A DNA stretch of 13,305 bases from a bacterium (GTDB lineage: Bacteria; Patescibacteriota; Gracilibacteria; JAUYGZ01; DAOVYC01), in contig DAOVYC010000003.1 of the NCBI GenBank assembly GCA_030635805.1, forward strand, positions 1-13,305. The letters are read 5' to 3'. Both the position numbers and the translations under genes were made by a program. The notes beneath the pieces are model-generated. The model saw only the letters and a list, made by a program, of their open reading frames with translations. It was not told the origin of the DNA and made no database searches. Positions 9,901 through 13,305 of the stretch are shown piece by piece. Every line of letters begins with the position of its first letter. Within the stretch, counting starts at the first letter, position 1.

Positions 9901-12900
9901 ATTCTTCTTTCTGGAAACCGCTGAAAGAGCCTGTGTTTTCCCGGAAAATACAAACCATCCGGCAAGATAGTCTTCCCTGGTACTATCACCTATCGGCGCT
10001 CCCATTACACTTCCATAAAGGGAATTCAAATTAATTTTTTTCAGCTGTTCCGGTAACAGTTTCGCTTTAAGTGGTACAACCAAAAGACCGGAAACAAGAT
10101 CCTTGCTTTCGGCAATCAAGTGCACCTCACCGGCCTTTCCTCTTTTTGAGGAAAGAGAGATTTGAGCCACACCTTTTGAAACCTGCACCTCGGTTTCAAA
10201 GTCAACCATTCCTTTCGTCAGATCCGATACCCGAAAATTCACTCTGGTTTCATTGTCGGTCGTTACAACGTTATGAGCTTTATCGTATATCGCTACATCA
10301 ACCTGGTACGTATCATCACTAAATATATTTAGTGACTCTTCGCTGGAAGAAAGTTTTATAAATTCCGACTTACCCGGAAGAATATCAAAAACATATTTTC
10401 CGTCCAGCCATCCGGGATGCGTTGCCACGATTTCAATTTTCCCGGTCTTAAGTCCGGGAAAATAATCAGTCGCCCCCCTCCCCTTCTCAAACTCAACTAC
10501 TCTCTTAGAGAAACTACCGCCATTCGGCTGTAAAATATCAAAAACAACATCTGCCGCTAAATCATTAAGAATATTTCCTTCATGATCTTTTATTTCAAAA
10601 GTAATTTGAATAGGTTTTTCATCGTCCATTACCGCCTCTTTTTTATCCGCCTTAAGTTCTATGGAAATTGATTTTTCGGGAAAAACCTTGGCGGAAGCGG
10701 GAGCTCCGGAAGGAAGAGTAAGTTCGGAAGTTTCTGATTCAGGAACCTCTTCCTCCTCGGAATAAATCACATACGGCGGAGTCAGAGCATCTTCCGCCCA
10801 ACAAAAAACATACGGGATCCATTCAAGAAGAGGTACACCATCCTCGGCACCACCACCCGCACATCGCACGTCAGCACGAGTTTGCTTTACACTTCCTTTG
10901 CTAACTTCTAAATCGGAAATTTGTGATTTAATATCATTTTGTAATTCAGAAAATTCGGAATCATCATCAACCGAATATCCTTTTTGAATACTAAGATCCA
11001 AAGAAGTGCTATCTCCATCCGCAACTAAATAAGTTGCCTCATAGCCATACTCCGGTCCAAAAAAATATGATTCATCCGATCCAAAATATTTTTCCAAAAT
11101 ATATTTGTGCTTTTCTTCAACAGTCATATTTTTCCAGGCAATAGCATCTGTAAGAATATTTAATTTTTCATCATCAATAAGTTGAGTCAGAAATCCTTCC
11201 GGAAGTAACCCGCTAACTTCAAAAATAAATTTCTGTTGTGGATTTTTTATCGGAAAAATTACAAGTGAATTTGCACTAACAGATATCCCGTCAACCAAAA
11301 CAGTATCCCCGCCTAAACCAAGAAAGTCATGAAACGTTGTTAAATTACGATGAGTCACTTTCTCAAATGAACCAACACCACATAACCCGCCAAGGCAAGA
11401 AACCATGTTGTCATAAGGATCAGCCGCCGAACCGAATACCGAATCATAAACACCCTTCAATGCATTTTTCTGATCCTGAGTTAAATCACCGATCCCCAAC
11501 ATGTAAGCCCCGAATAATTCAACTTCACTATCGGAATCAACACCTGTAAATATTCCTTTCAGAATATTTAACGTTTGAGATTTCCAGTTTGCAAACGCGG
11601 AATCAATATCAAAATTATTTCTTACCCGTCTTGCCAGATAAGATTTAAATGAACCAATGTTTCCTATAGCAATACTTTCATTTATCTCATCGTTTTTTTT
11701 ATTAAGAATTTGAAGTACTTTGTTTTTTACTATTTGATGATCTCTATCCTCAATGGCCCAAAGATCATGAGTAGGATAATCAAGACGACGCGACAAATAA
11801 TCGTGAGCTTGATAAGTGGTATAGCGAACCTCGTCTATCGGTAAATATTTTGAAAACCCCGCTTCCAGCTGAGCCGTCAAAACCGGACCCGTTGGATCAA
11901 CGTGCTTCACGACAGAAGATATTTGTACAAAATTCGCATTCGAAGAACCACTTGGAATATCTTTAATTGTAACTCGCTCTAAACATTCTCGATAATCGGG
12001 ATACACAACCCGCTCTATTTTCTCCGTGCCTGTTAAATCTTTTATGGGTTTTGTCGCTCCGTCCGGATTACAATTCCCGGAAAAATAACAACCGGAATAT
12101 CCACTTTTGCTGTCAGCCGTGTTGGGATTATATGTCCGGTTCGCCTCGACGAGTTGAGACTCACCACTTATATCAAAAGTTCCCGGGAATAAGGAGCAAT
12201 CCTGAGCGGAATTAAGCGTGTCCACTCGGGCTCCATTTACATAAACTTTTTTTGTTCCAAGTGCCGTGGAATATTGATCGATAAGTGTTATCTCCGATTG
12301 TATTTCTTCTACGATAGTATCAATAGCTTCTTCCAAAACATTGGAAGAGCCATAAATAACCTGTTGAGAACTTTTGTCTTTTTTACTGATAAGAGAAATT
12401 GGAGTATCAGCGTCAGTCGCATTCCATCTTCCGGAATTTTCCACAAACGTATTAACTTCCGAAACAAATTTTTGACCCGCTTCATAAAATTCTTTCCACA
12501 TTTCTCGAATCATATGAACGGAATGAATATCCGGAACAAGTACATCATCTTCATTCAGAAGATCGTAAACCACATCCAACCCTTCCGCCCTTTGTCTCAC
12601 TTCCCTCTCATCTTGTAATTCTTTTAAAAGACCACCCGTAAATCGGCTATAAGCATCTAACTCCAACCCTTCCATACGCGCCTCATACCCTCTCAGTGCT
12701 TCATTCTGAATCCATCTTTTTTCATGAAAAAAATCAGCAAAGAAAACTTTTTTATCAAAAATATTCGCCTCATTTTTTTTCAGATAAAAATCATGATTCT
12801 TATCAAAGTATTCAACCAATAAATTTTTTCCCTCCTCGCCACCTACCGGTGGCTTGATAATTCCATGCCAAATTTCCGGAATCGGATTATTCTCAAGTGA

Positions 12901-13305
12901 ATTTTCTAAGAAAAGATCTTTATTTGAATCATAAATGTAAGCCTTGCGATAAAAATCCACGTAAGGATAAATGCTTGGAAACATTTCTTTTCCTTTCCGA
13001 ACTACGGGTAGAGAAATATCCCCCACTAACACTGTTCCAATAAGTTTATTATACTCACCTGAAGCTCCGTCTCCTTCATAATAAAATTTTTCAAGAACAG
13101 ATTGAATTAAATCTGGACGAGTTCCGCTTGGAACCTGAATCAAAAGAAATTTTGAATTTGGGAGAGCTCCTTGAGCATCTTGTGCATATCGTACAACTTT
13201 GCTTTGAAGAATCTTGTCTTTTGCAATTTCCTCCGAAACCAAAACCGCCACCAACCCATACTTTACTGTTATCGCTTCACCACGAACCACATCAACATTC
13301 ATTTG
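910..13305 (-). CDS. Giant modular cell-surface protein with FG-GAP, Ig-like, DUF11-like, TSP3-like and C-terminal SLH modules (5' end outside window)
   Basis: A single uninterrupted frame of at least 4,131 codons ends at TAA (910-912). The first ATG in view is at 13302, but the codon before it (CAA) is also open. No signal peptide follows that ATG, so the real start is probably upstream. The C-terminal SLH modules imply export and wall attachment. Approximate order by residue: C25-like Rossmann segment 15-130; unassigned, partly helical 130-875; two Ig-like domains 878-1080; region of unclear fold 1080-1430; FG-GAP-like loops 1446-1555; DUF11-like 1700-1808; calcium loops at 1819 and 1904; hydrophobic Gly/Pro segment 1978-2073; helical region 2150-2490; Pro/Leu-rich tract 2500-2620; coiled coil 2725-2843; FG-GAP-like loop 2946; FecR-like beta-rich region 3090-3305; PKD-like 3380-3450; TSP3-like 3714-3775; SLH 3797-4028; final calcium-loop motif 4031-4067. 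There is no LPXTG motif or C-terminal membrane helix. Likely roles are S-layer, adhesion or host contact; an enzymatic role is not shown. Confidence 0.96.
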   Translation of the reverse strand, partial: QMNVDVVRGEAITVKYGLVAVLVSEEIAKDKILQSKVVRYAQDAQGALPNSKFLLIQVPSGTRPDLIQSVLEKFYYEGDGASGEYNKLIGTVLVGDISLPVVRKGKEMFPSIYPYVDFYRKAYIYDSNKDLFLENSLENNPIPEIWHGIIKPPVGGEEGKNLLVEYFDKNHDFYLKKNEANIFDKKVFFADFFHEKRWIQNEALRGYEARMEGLELDAYSRFTGGLLKELQDEREVRQRAEGLDVVYDLLNEDDVLVPDIHSVHMIREMWKEFYEAGQKFVSEVNTFVENSGRWNATDADTPISLISKKDKSSQQVIYGSSNVLEEAIDTIVEEIQSEITLIDQYSTALGTKKVYVNGARVDTLNSAQDCSLFPGTFDISGESQLVEANRTYNPNTADSKSGYSGCYFSGNCNPDGATKPIKDLTGTEKIERVVYPDYRECLERVTIKDIPSGSSNANFVQISSVVKHVDPTGPVLTAQLEAGFSKYLPIDEVRYTTYQAHDYLSRRLDYPTHDLWAIEDRDHQIVKNKVLQILNKKNDEINESIAIGNIGSFKSYLARRVRNNFDIDSAFANWKSQTLNILKGIFTGVDSDSEVELFGAYMLGIGDLTQDQKNALKGVYDSVFGSAADPYDNMVSCLGGLCGVGSFEKVTHRNLTTFHDFLGLGGDTVLVDGISVSANSLVIFPIKNPQQKFIFEVSGLLPEGFLTQLIDDEKLNILTDAIAWKNMTVEEKHKYILEKYFGSDESYFFGPEYGYEATYLVADGDSTSLDLSIQKGYSVDDDSEFSELQNDIKSQISDLEVSKGSVKQTRADVRCAGGGAEDGVPLLEWIPYVFCWAEDALTPPYVIYSEEEEVPESETSELTLPSGAPASAKVFPEKSISIELKADKKEAVMDDEKPIQITFEIKDHEGNILNDLAADVVFDILQPNGGSFSKRVVEFEKGRGATDYFPGLKTGKIEIVATHPGWLDGKYVFDILPGKSEFIKLSSSEESLNIFSDDTYQVDVAIYDKAHNVVTTDNETRVNFRVSDLTKGMVDFETEVQVSKGVAQISLSSKRGKAGEVHLIAESKDLVSGLLVVPLKAKLLPEQLKKINLNSLYGSVMGAPIGDSTREDYLAGWFVFSGKTQALSAVSRKKNDLARMFTVGQNGFLEFDNEQNLDVRYEHKGQDKISVYSNDGDKMGAIVPVLSGIEKITIQDEGVMPETYEKGITVIPFEFPGFKYEKRGDSVEMMDEAGQIIMKVGNGFDMEIYDNIFSVIKSENVSDSLFAFDIKNGSITMATIVFNVDFPEIKTTDDLLVSDDGLYVKLDSKNLEARSIFTGSSSNGPRGLEINDTKQISEREYGFRTDGVEDIFEKPGLGWKSDYKNMLLYASGESAGESTKHYLSDVEFLFGDPVVSLRLSSYYDESDKTINNNFNRDFLNPAGFDKTIGNLIHRDQKGTISDLVRFDFNNDGIEDVALISTDGIVELMRGISGDLPLETLGVLLKFPDRPKYIYAGDFQHDQYDDLIALMPDGTINLQANDNKHFSSETIDLDLKNITGFSVADMNKDSYSDLIVSDKKGDIYIVHGSGDGFKTSNKIGDLGIEINSSQELNATTYVYYPGMQDPQFDTYECYGKTSVPSCDAKNYRESYYIPEYVRQQYNSEEITASDTFDRKVSEVQAGVSSFPEMGELFETFSNLIDKQSDNDLAESFIPSYVYYLKGSVDDNLAITKRVSLQNGMSGELNPDDPLHFRIAIRNDSNHTISNFSFADVLSSVYKLKPNTIKCEKCLDAKGEKMIPNTNVNDYSFIYDSLKLKPGDDLEISYDAFAVDIPGLTFIVGDFDMDSGARLSEDGYPDLQVKPEGSLSEVVIYFVSQGSTGSYEMKVVSPAGIEQPSVVNDIKDRASKTPDEFQQEARGFFDSFGQDDDGDGIPNIFDIALGLFQIGKAFAQDYGAFDEEAGRMDLSGVGDVVTAGLNGLSDSVAGGDEIVESVLKNFTCASGCLALPINMDFLSPGMTNVLGVPSAFTPGLAVFSLVPPPVFITPGSNPASYFRFYASPTLNLGLGLGFCFGPYLAGKCITAAVPVAALMGDFCEEMNGTLGAISSGVANFKYDALNETDLGVVSISASGGATGQMSDETIGMEYGVNALEVPAPSTGQVSTNKSIPSFPSFISNWWDKQLEEFTNSLYDFPDIIIYYPDFSEMWRSKTRHQRNALVEQFETVSTYDDFVKAMKNVPIIDLDVVKITIKLPMIFEPNIWDKIESDLESWWLGFLEEVVDFLDSFREISCGTLDVGSWVGLRETLIEKKKVDPNDSDSELEASYIEKFQSSDDLATQISAFNQILEYRKKSFGERYEDALLGYGDDPSAQQGVDSQSREMQEKLEKRTEKIEKFTDKDVGQCLVGKIGIDVLADISELTSSLEENFRVLQEYRKFPRELVKYYDLLGNYLGDVTNFLDKAFVQLSDWMNKNLDRIILWQESASAFEEYVIIFENIIKIFENYKTECSLCKSDRFTLKDFMLKLFVAFPEIPVVPMPNWPDFIMDFSEGYVGIPISLPVFDIVFDGGINWPGIPKIELPKLNELDISLGFNLGAQFNIPGIPVLPAPPDLPDIASLFKLPELPELRLPVAPLPPKLPDLFDWIMPIMDTVKVFMKIVCLLNQSLIPVEETMLKTQIENLTARPMDPLLPLDLSLAVDPKPMNVFESFPDFFKLKTKIEFIPRLYGANSALMQLVKDVVNTWNNVFVDLFAQVNEKSEQISKSLSEMSRSATEAMRSHVDALELKIDADIEVDISAFHLFDKDYYNNKKLLFDKKVEKEISELNSDISGGDEMQNKITALKSAIQNYQEYTRVMSDENELVANLRKQPSLDNLYSLASSVTASNGVSFSEKEIVPKSDVEIIEKRISLFDNKLLSDKILAQSAPDPSPGAGGNVNPQLVLNGLYIVNNDQIHQLTKYNDESSEEGDVLIYDFDNDGDADVLYSISSDIYFKKSENSAKSPRYYPQVPALKNLEDFIPQNKAVNMFRPLGDRNEKSTAGWLSDSERPYQVFVKDTIDGFEYDGDTKSFFVTNDKNENSRIVYYDDYKIIEKTGEVKISSLSDNASVVHPDDLIDISGRGSLIIEVAPDIHVEFNSGSQVKVPLFAANDLRVRRGKVIIHGDIAVLNNGYHVETKDAEVVFDLGKYRLTVPKQSLIDIPPIEKSSTIFLGFDGNVHVNSRVRSLCMAKETCEVVSGDFIHALFDVSLEVNNLDLPLKQGYGFTVEKDSEINVRDGVVEIIHNTVREEMLPYYGMKIFPGDTFDVHSSFHILYNENEYFFREGGVEMVSVPDGKSITENIALPNGYHYGRVIQYDALANEGTYSAIEHFSPHQEDADPLFVNDYREEEIAIFAKRTLSAEPYLELATPDQVFWDLDVHKDNDDDGDPSNDRDTEGMNCEFGPYYTVGIHDIVINVASPGEELMQKPISLKVFVPKISLSEVAFSAGQIEGEVDPPISSYPVSIVRERPNIAEILNLEADQDFVGPDEYKKYYTNSSGKFALKSFDLTKGWRILDNDRNEIVRILEKNGRVIINPSLAENYRLKVYPSTDNFSLRIAVLTADDRVITSVYFVPEIDSDVFIDDYLTEYSKDNVKTMHGVHLKNINSDYDLENIPGDAGFYPGGAVIKNMAGIPISYISSKGDVNFAADGLSLRIKFTFDDFDPVIFELLDNNEVIAELFISGNFTQMKEVGSGSIEAGNKYFDSNKNKILDTWERVYGFTGDPQMIASGDPDGDTLTNLEEYEAGTNPYLGDTDRDGIPDNIDVRANGDALSEFSAEHQFNDVFESSSYFQAVQRLYKEGIIKGFDDNTYRPNQPIKRAELIKIILGTTSCESCVNPNDETKNKYNPELNNPDLFEFNNIAAGGDKKVLAYEVNSVPASQMIHYPDVLWRDWFYYCVEIATEMGVVHGYKGEDDLGRNATGLFLPLENISRAEAVKVFLEAADFSILSSRVIFDERDEDGNNISEGWYYGPELNYIFTAVEFGLLEPEANGRVYPERKITRGEMAEMAFKVLNKLIERFQDEDFDNDKIKNKDDACICLMEDYDQLEDEDGCPERATQLVEIPSVDLPKDTGVYIAKEDDCQLVEPIADAVNGNVFYAIISDFENKKVWRKSNELIWSK
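1098..1212 (-). other. Domain: calcium-loop motif C-terminal to the SLH modules
   Basis: Residues 4031-4067 read DEDFDNDKIKNKDDACICL followed by EDYDQLEDEDGCPE. This matches the 'DsDgDgi.D..D.Cp...eD.D.feDeDGCPd' TSP3 motif that precedes OmpA-like domains in many bacteria, here with no OmpA domain after it. Only about 60 further residues remain, ending NELIWSK, with no sorting signal. Confidence 0.65.
1215..1914 (-). other. Domain: three SLH wall-anchoring modules
   Basis: Three SLH-like modules lie at residues 3797-3838, 3895-3951 and 3975-4028. The first is typical: YFQAVQRLYKEGIIKGF, DNTYRPNQPIKRAELIKI. The second has YPDVLWRDWFYYCVEIA, MGVVHGY and LPLENISRAEAVKVFLEA. The third has YIFTAVEFGLLEP and VYPERKITRGEMAEMAFKV. 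The 'R.E' of each helix-start motif (RAE, RAE, RGE) is kept. A 56-residue insert with a CxxC (C3842, C3845) separates modules one and two. SLH modules bind secondary wall polymers. Confidence 0.88.
1985..2163 (-). other. Domain: thrombospondin type 3-like calcium-binding cluster
   Basis: Residues 3714-3775 hold three Asp loops in close succession: DSNKNKILDTWE (D3714), SGDPDGDTLTNLEEY (DPDGD from D3741) and GDTDRDGIPDNID (near 3763). 'DpDGDtltNleEy..GTnP...DtDrDGipD' is the classic bacterial TSP3-like signature that often sits beside SLH modules. The cluster lies about 20 residues before the first SLH module and probably stiffens the joint to the wall anchor in a calcium-dependent way. Confidence 0.85.
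2945..3165 (-). other. Domain: PKD-like module with an acidic loop
   Basis: Residues about 3380-3450 contain FWDLDV, then an Asp-rich loop DNDDDGDPSNDRD, then YYTVGIHDIVINVASPGEE and a closing strand ISLKVFV. PKD domains have a 'W.fGDG' early strand, then 'Y...G.y.v.l.v.d..G' and a closing 'v.V' strand. Here an expanded acidic loop stands where the GDG turn would be. Calcium binding by the loop is likely from composition. Confidence 0.45.
3390..4035 (-). other. Domain: beta-rich FecR-like region
   Basis: Residues about 3090-3305 alternate short hydrophobic strands with Gly turns: GSLIIEVAPDIHVEF, LRVRRGKVIIHGDIAVL, EVVFDLGKYRLTVP, then INVRDGVVEII and MKIFPGDTFDV. The 'v..G.v.v....v....' cadence and 'R.G.v' turns resemble FecR-type regions found in large surface proteins. 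The resemblance is to the pattern only. Confidence 0.35.
4780..5131 (-). other. Domain: predicted coiled coil
   Basis: Residues about 2725-2843 are rich in Glu, Lys, Ser and Leu with heptad-like hydrophobic spacing: NEKSEQISKSLSEMSRSA, then KKVEKEISELNSD, and NKITALKSAIQNYQ. Pro is almost absent. This suggests oligomerisation or a stiff stalk. Judged by eye without a coiled-coil predictor. Confidence 0.5.
5441..5801 (-). repeat. Domain: imperfect Pro/Leu-rich tract flanked by helical regions
   Basis: Residues about 2500-2620 carry imperfect repeats such as FPEIPVVPMPNWPDF, PGIPKIELPKL, PGIPVLPAPPDLPDI and LPELPELRLPVAPLPP, mostly with Pro every third to fourth residue. This suggests an extended polyproline-like rod. 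It sits between a long acidic helical region (about 2150-2490) with a CxxC at 2483/2486 and the coiled coil at 2725-2843. At the DNA level the codons vary, so it is not a recent tandem duplication. Confidence 0.6.
7083..7373 (-). other. Domain: hydrophobic Gly/Pro-rich segment of unknown fold
   Basis: Residues about 1978-2073 are unusually hydrophobic for a surface protein. Examples are LAVFSLVPPPVFITPG, LNLGLGLGFCFGPYLAG and ITAAVPVAALMGDF, with four cysteines at the ends and in the middle. Many Pro and Gly residues break it up, so classical membrane helices are unlikely, but beta-hairpin or membrane-interacting behaviour is possible. It follows a calcium-loop motif with DDDGDGIP (D1904-P1911). 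I do not recognise a family. Confidence 0.5.
7795..8205 (-). other. Domain: DUF11-like Ig fold followed by an FG-GAP-like loop
   Basis: Residues about 1700-1808 read LAITKRVSLQNG, a 'NPDDPLHFRIAIRNDS' strand, 'ISNFSFADVL', and 'LKPGDDLEISYDAFAV'. This is the order of the DUF11 conserved-repeat domain (a K.V... start, the '..G..l.y.i.v.N.g' strand, '..v.v.D.lp', a late 'L.pG....i.y...v'). A CxxC pair (C1764, C1767) sits in the middle. Directly after it, GDFDMDSG and DGYPDLQV (from D1819) form an FG-GAP-like calcium loop. Confidence 0.55.
8560..8990 (-). other. Domain: FG-GAP/VCBS-type repeats with three calcium loops
   Basis: Three Asp-rich loops occur at nearly even spacing: DFNNDGIEDV starting at D1446, DFQHDQYDDL at D1496 and DMNKDSYSDL at D1543. 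Each is followed by a short hydrophobic strand (ALIS, IALM, IVSD) and a Gly turn, as in FG-GAP blades of integrin-like beta-propellers. Three blades are fewer than a full propeller, so remote blades may lie upstream. A further lone loop, DFDNDGDADV (D2946, near 4467), lies about 1,400 residues away. Confidence 0.7.
10070..10675 (-). other. Domain: two tandem invasin-like (Big_1-type) Ig domains
   Basis: Residues 878-970 and 977-1080 each show the sequence rhythm of bacterial Ig-like repeats. The first has KPIQITFEIKDHEGNIL, then VVFDILQPNGGSF, and ends with GKIEIVATHPG. The second has YQVDVAIYDKAHNVV, RVNFRVSD and AGEVHLIAES. These are alternating beta strands with the 'D..GN.v' turn and the closing 'G...i.A' strand typical of invasin or intimin Ig domains. 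They probably act as rigid spacers that hold the N-terminal part away from the wall. Confidence 0.6.
12900..13260 (-). other. Domain: C25/caspase-like Rossmann segment, catalytic residues not visible
   Basis: Residues about 15-130 show a hydrophobic strand (YGLVAVLVSEEI), a helix, a second strand (KFLLIQVPSG), another helix, then TVLVGDISLPVV (V91-L92-V93-G94-D95) and FPSIYPYVDF (108-117). A hydrophobic strand ending in GD, followed by a Tyr/Asp-rich 'YPYVDFY' stretch, matches the pattern of gingipain-type (C25) domains and related CPR surface proteins. The His and Cys dyad expected further downstream cannot be picked out, so this may be an inactive or diverged copy. The fold assignment is tentative. 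Confidence 0.4.

Noticed and set aside
12274..12618. Plus-strand open frame of 114 residues
   Set aside because: Antisense to the giant gene; composition typical of a shadow and no supporting motif.
13300..13302. ATG at 13302 as the true start of the giant gene
   Set aside because: The frame is open before it to the window edge, no signal peptide follows, and the residues after it look like the inside of a protein.

Overview
The window looks like bacterial chromosome with every gene on the minus strand, so transcription runs from high to low coordinates. It is almost entirely one gene. A giant open frame (about 12.4 kb, at least 4,131 codons, still open at the right edge) fills 910-13305. 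It is followed after 14 bases by a 212-residue secreted helical protein (257-895). After a 119-base AT-rich, hairpin-rich gap comes the start of a third secreted protein (137 down to 1, cut by the left edge). No RNA gene, insertion sequence, CRISPR array or plus-strand gene can be supported.

The giant protein (roughly 450 kDa by residue count) is a modular cell-surface protein. From N to C terminus I see a Rossmann-like segment resembling the N-terminal half of C25/caspase-like domains, a long region without a recognised fold, two invasin-like Ig domains, three FG-GAP-like calcium loops, a DUF11-like domain, more Asp-rich calcium loops, a hydrophobic Gly/Pro-rich segment, a long helical region, a Pro/Leu-rich tract, coiled coils, a FecR-like beta-rich region, a PKD-like module, a thrombospondin type 3-like cluster, three S-layer homology (SLH) modules and a final calcium-loop motif. 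The SLH modules suggest non-covalent attachment to the cell wall. The many Asp loops suggest calcium-dependent rigidity. Several CxxC pairs suggest disulfides.

The likely host is a member of the Candidate Phyla Radiation (Patescibacteria), perhaps Peregrinibacteria-like. This is inference from giant SLH/FG-GAP/DUF11 proteins, middling-low GC, lack of Shine-Dalgarno motifs and short GC-rich palindromes near genes. TGA is never used in frame in over 4,100 codons, so the genome does not use the UGA-sense code of Gracilibacteria/Absconditabacteria. The two smaller proteins both have signal peptides and follow the giant gene, so the cluster looks like an envelope or secreted-protein locus; a shared job is plausible but not shown.

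The least explained items are the middle of the giant protein (about residues 1985-2845), a perfect 20-bp palindrome that encodes a signal-peptide cleavage region, an intergenic segment with mutually exclusive hairpins, and a strong excess of CCGG/TCCGGA through the window. Residue numbers for the giant protein count the ATG at 13302 as residue 1.
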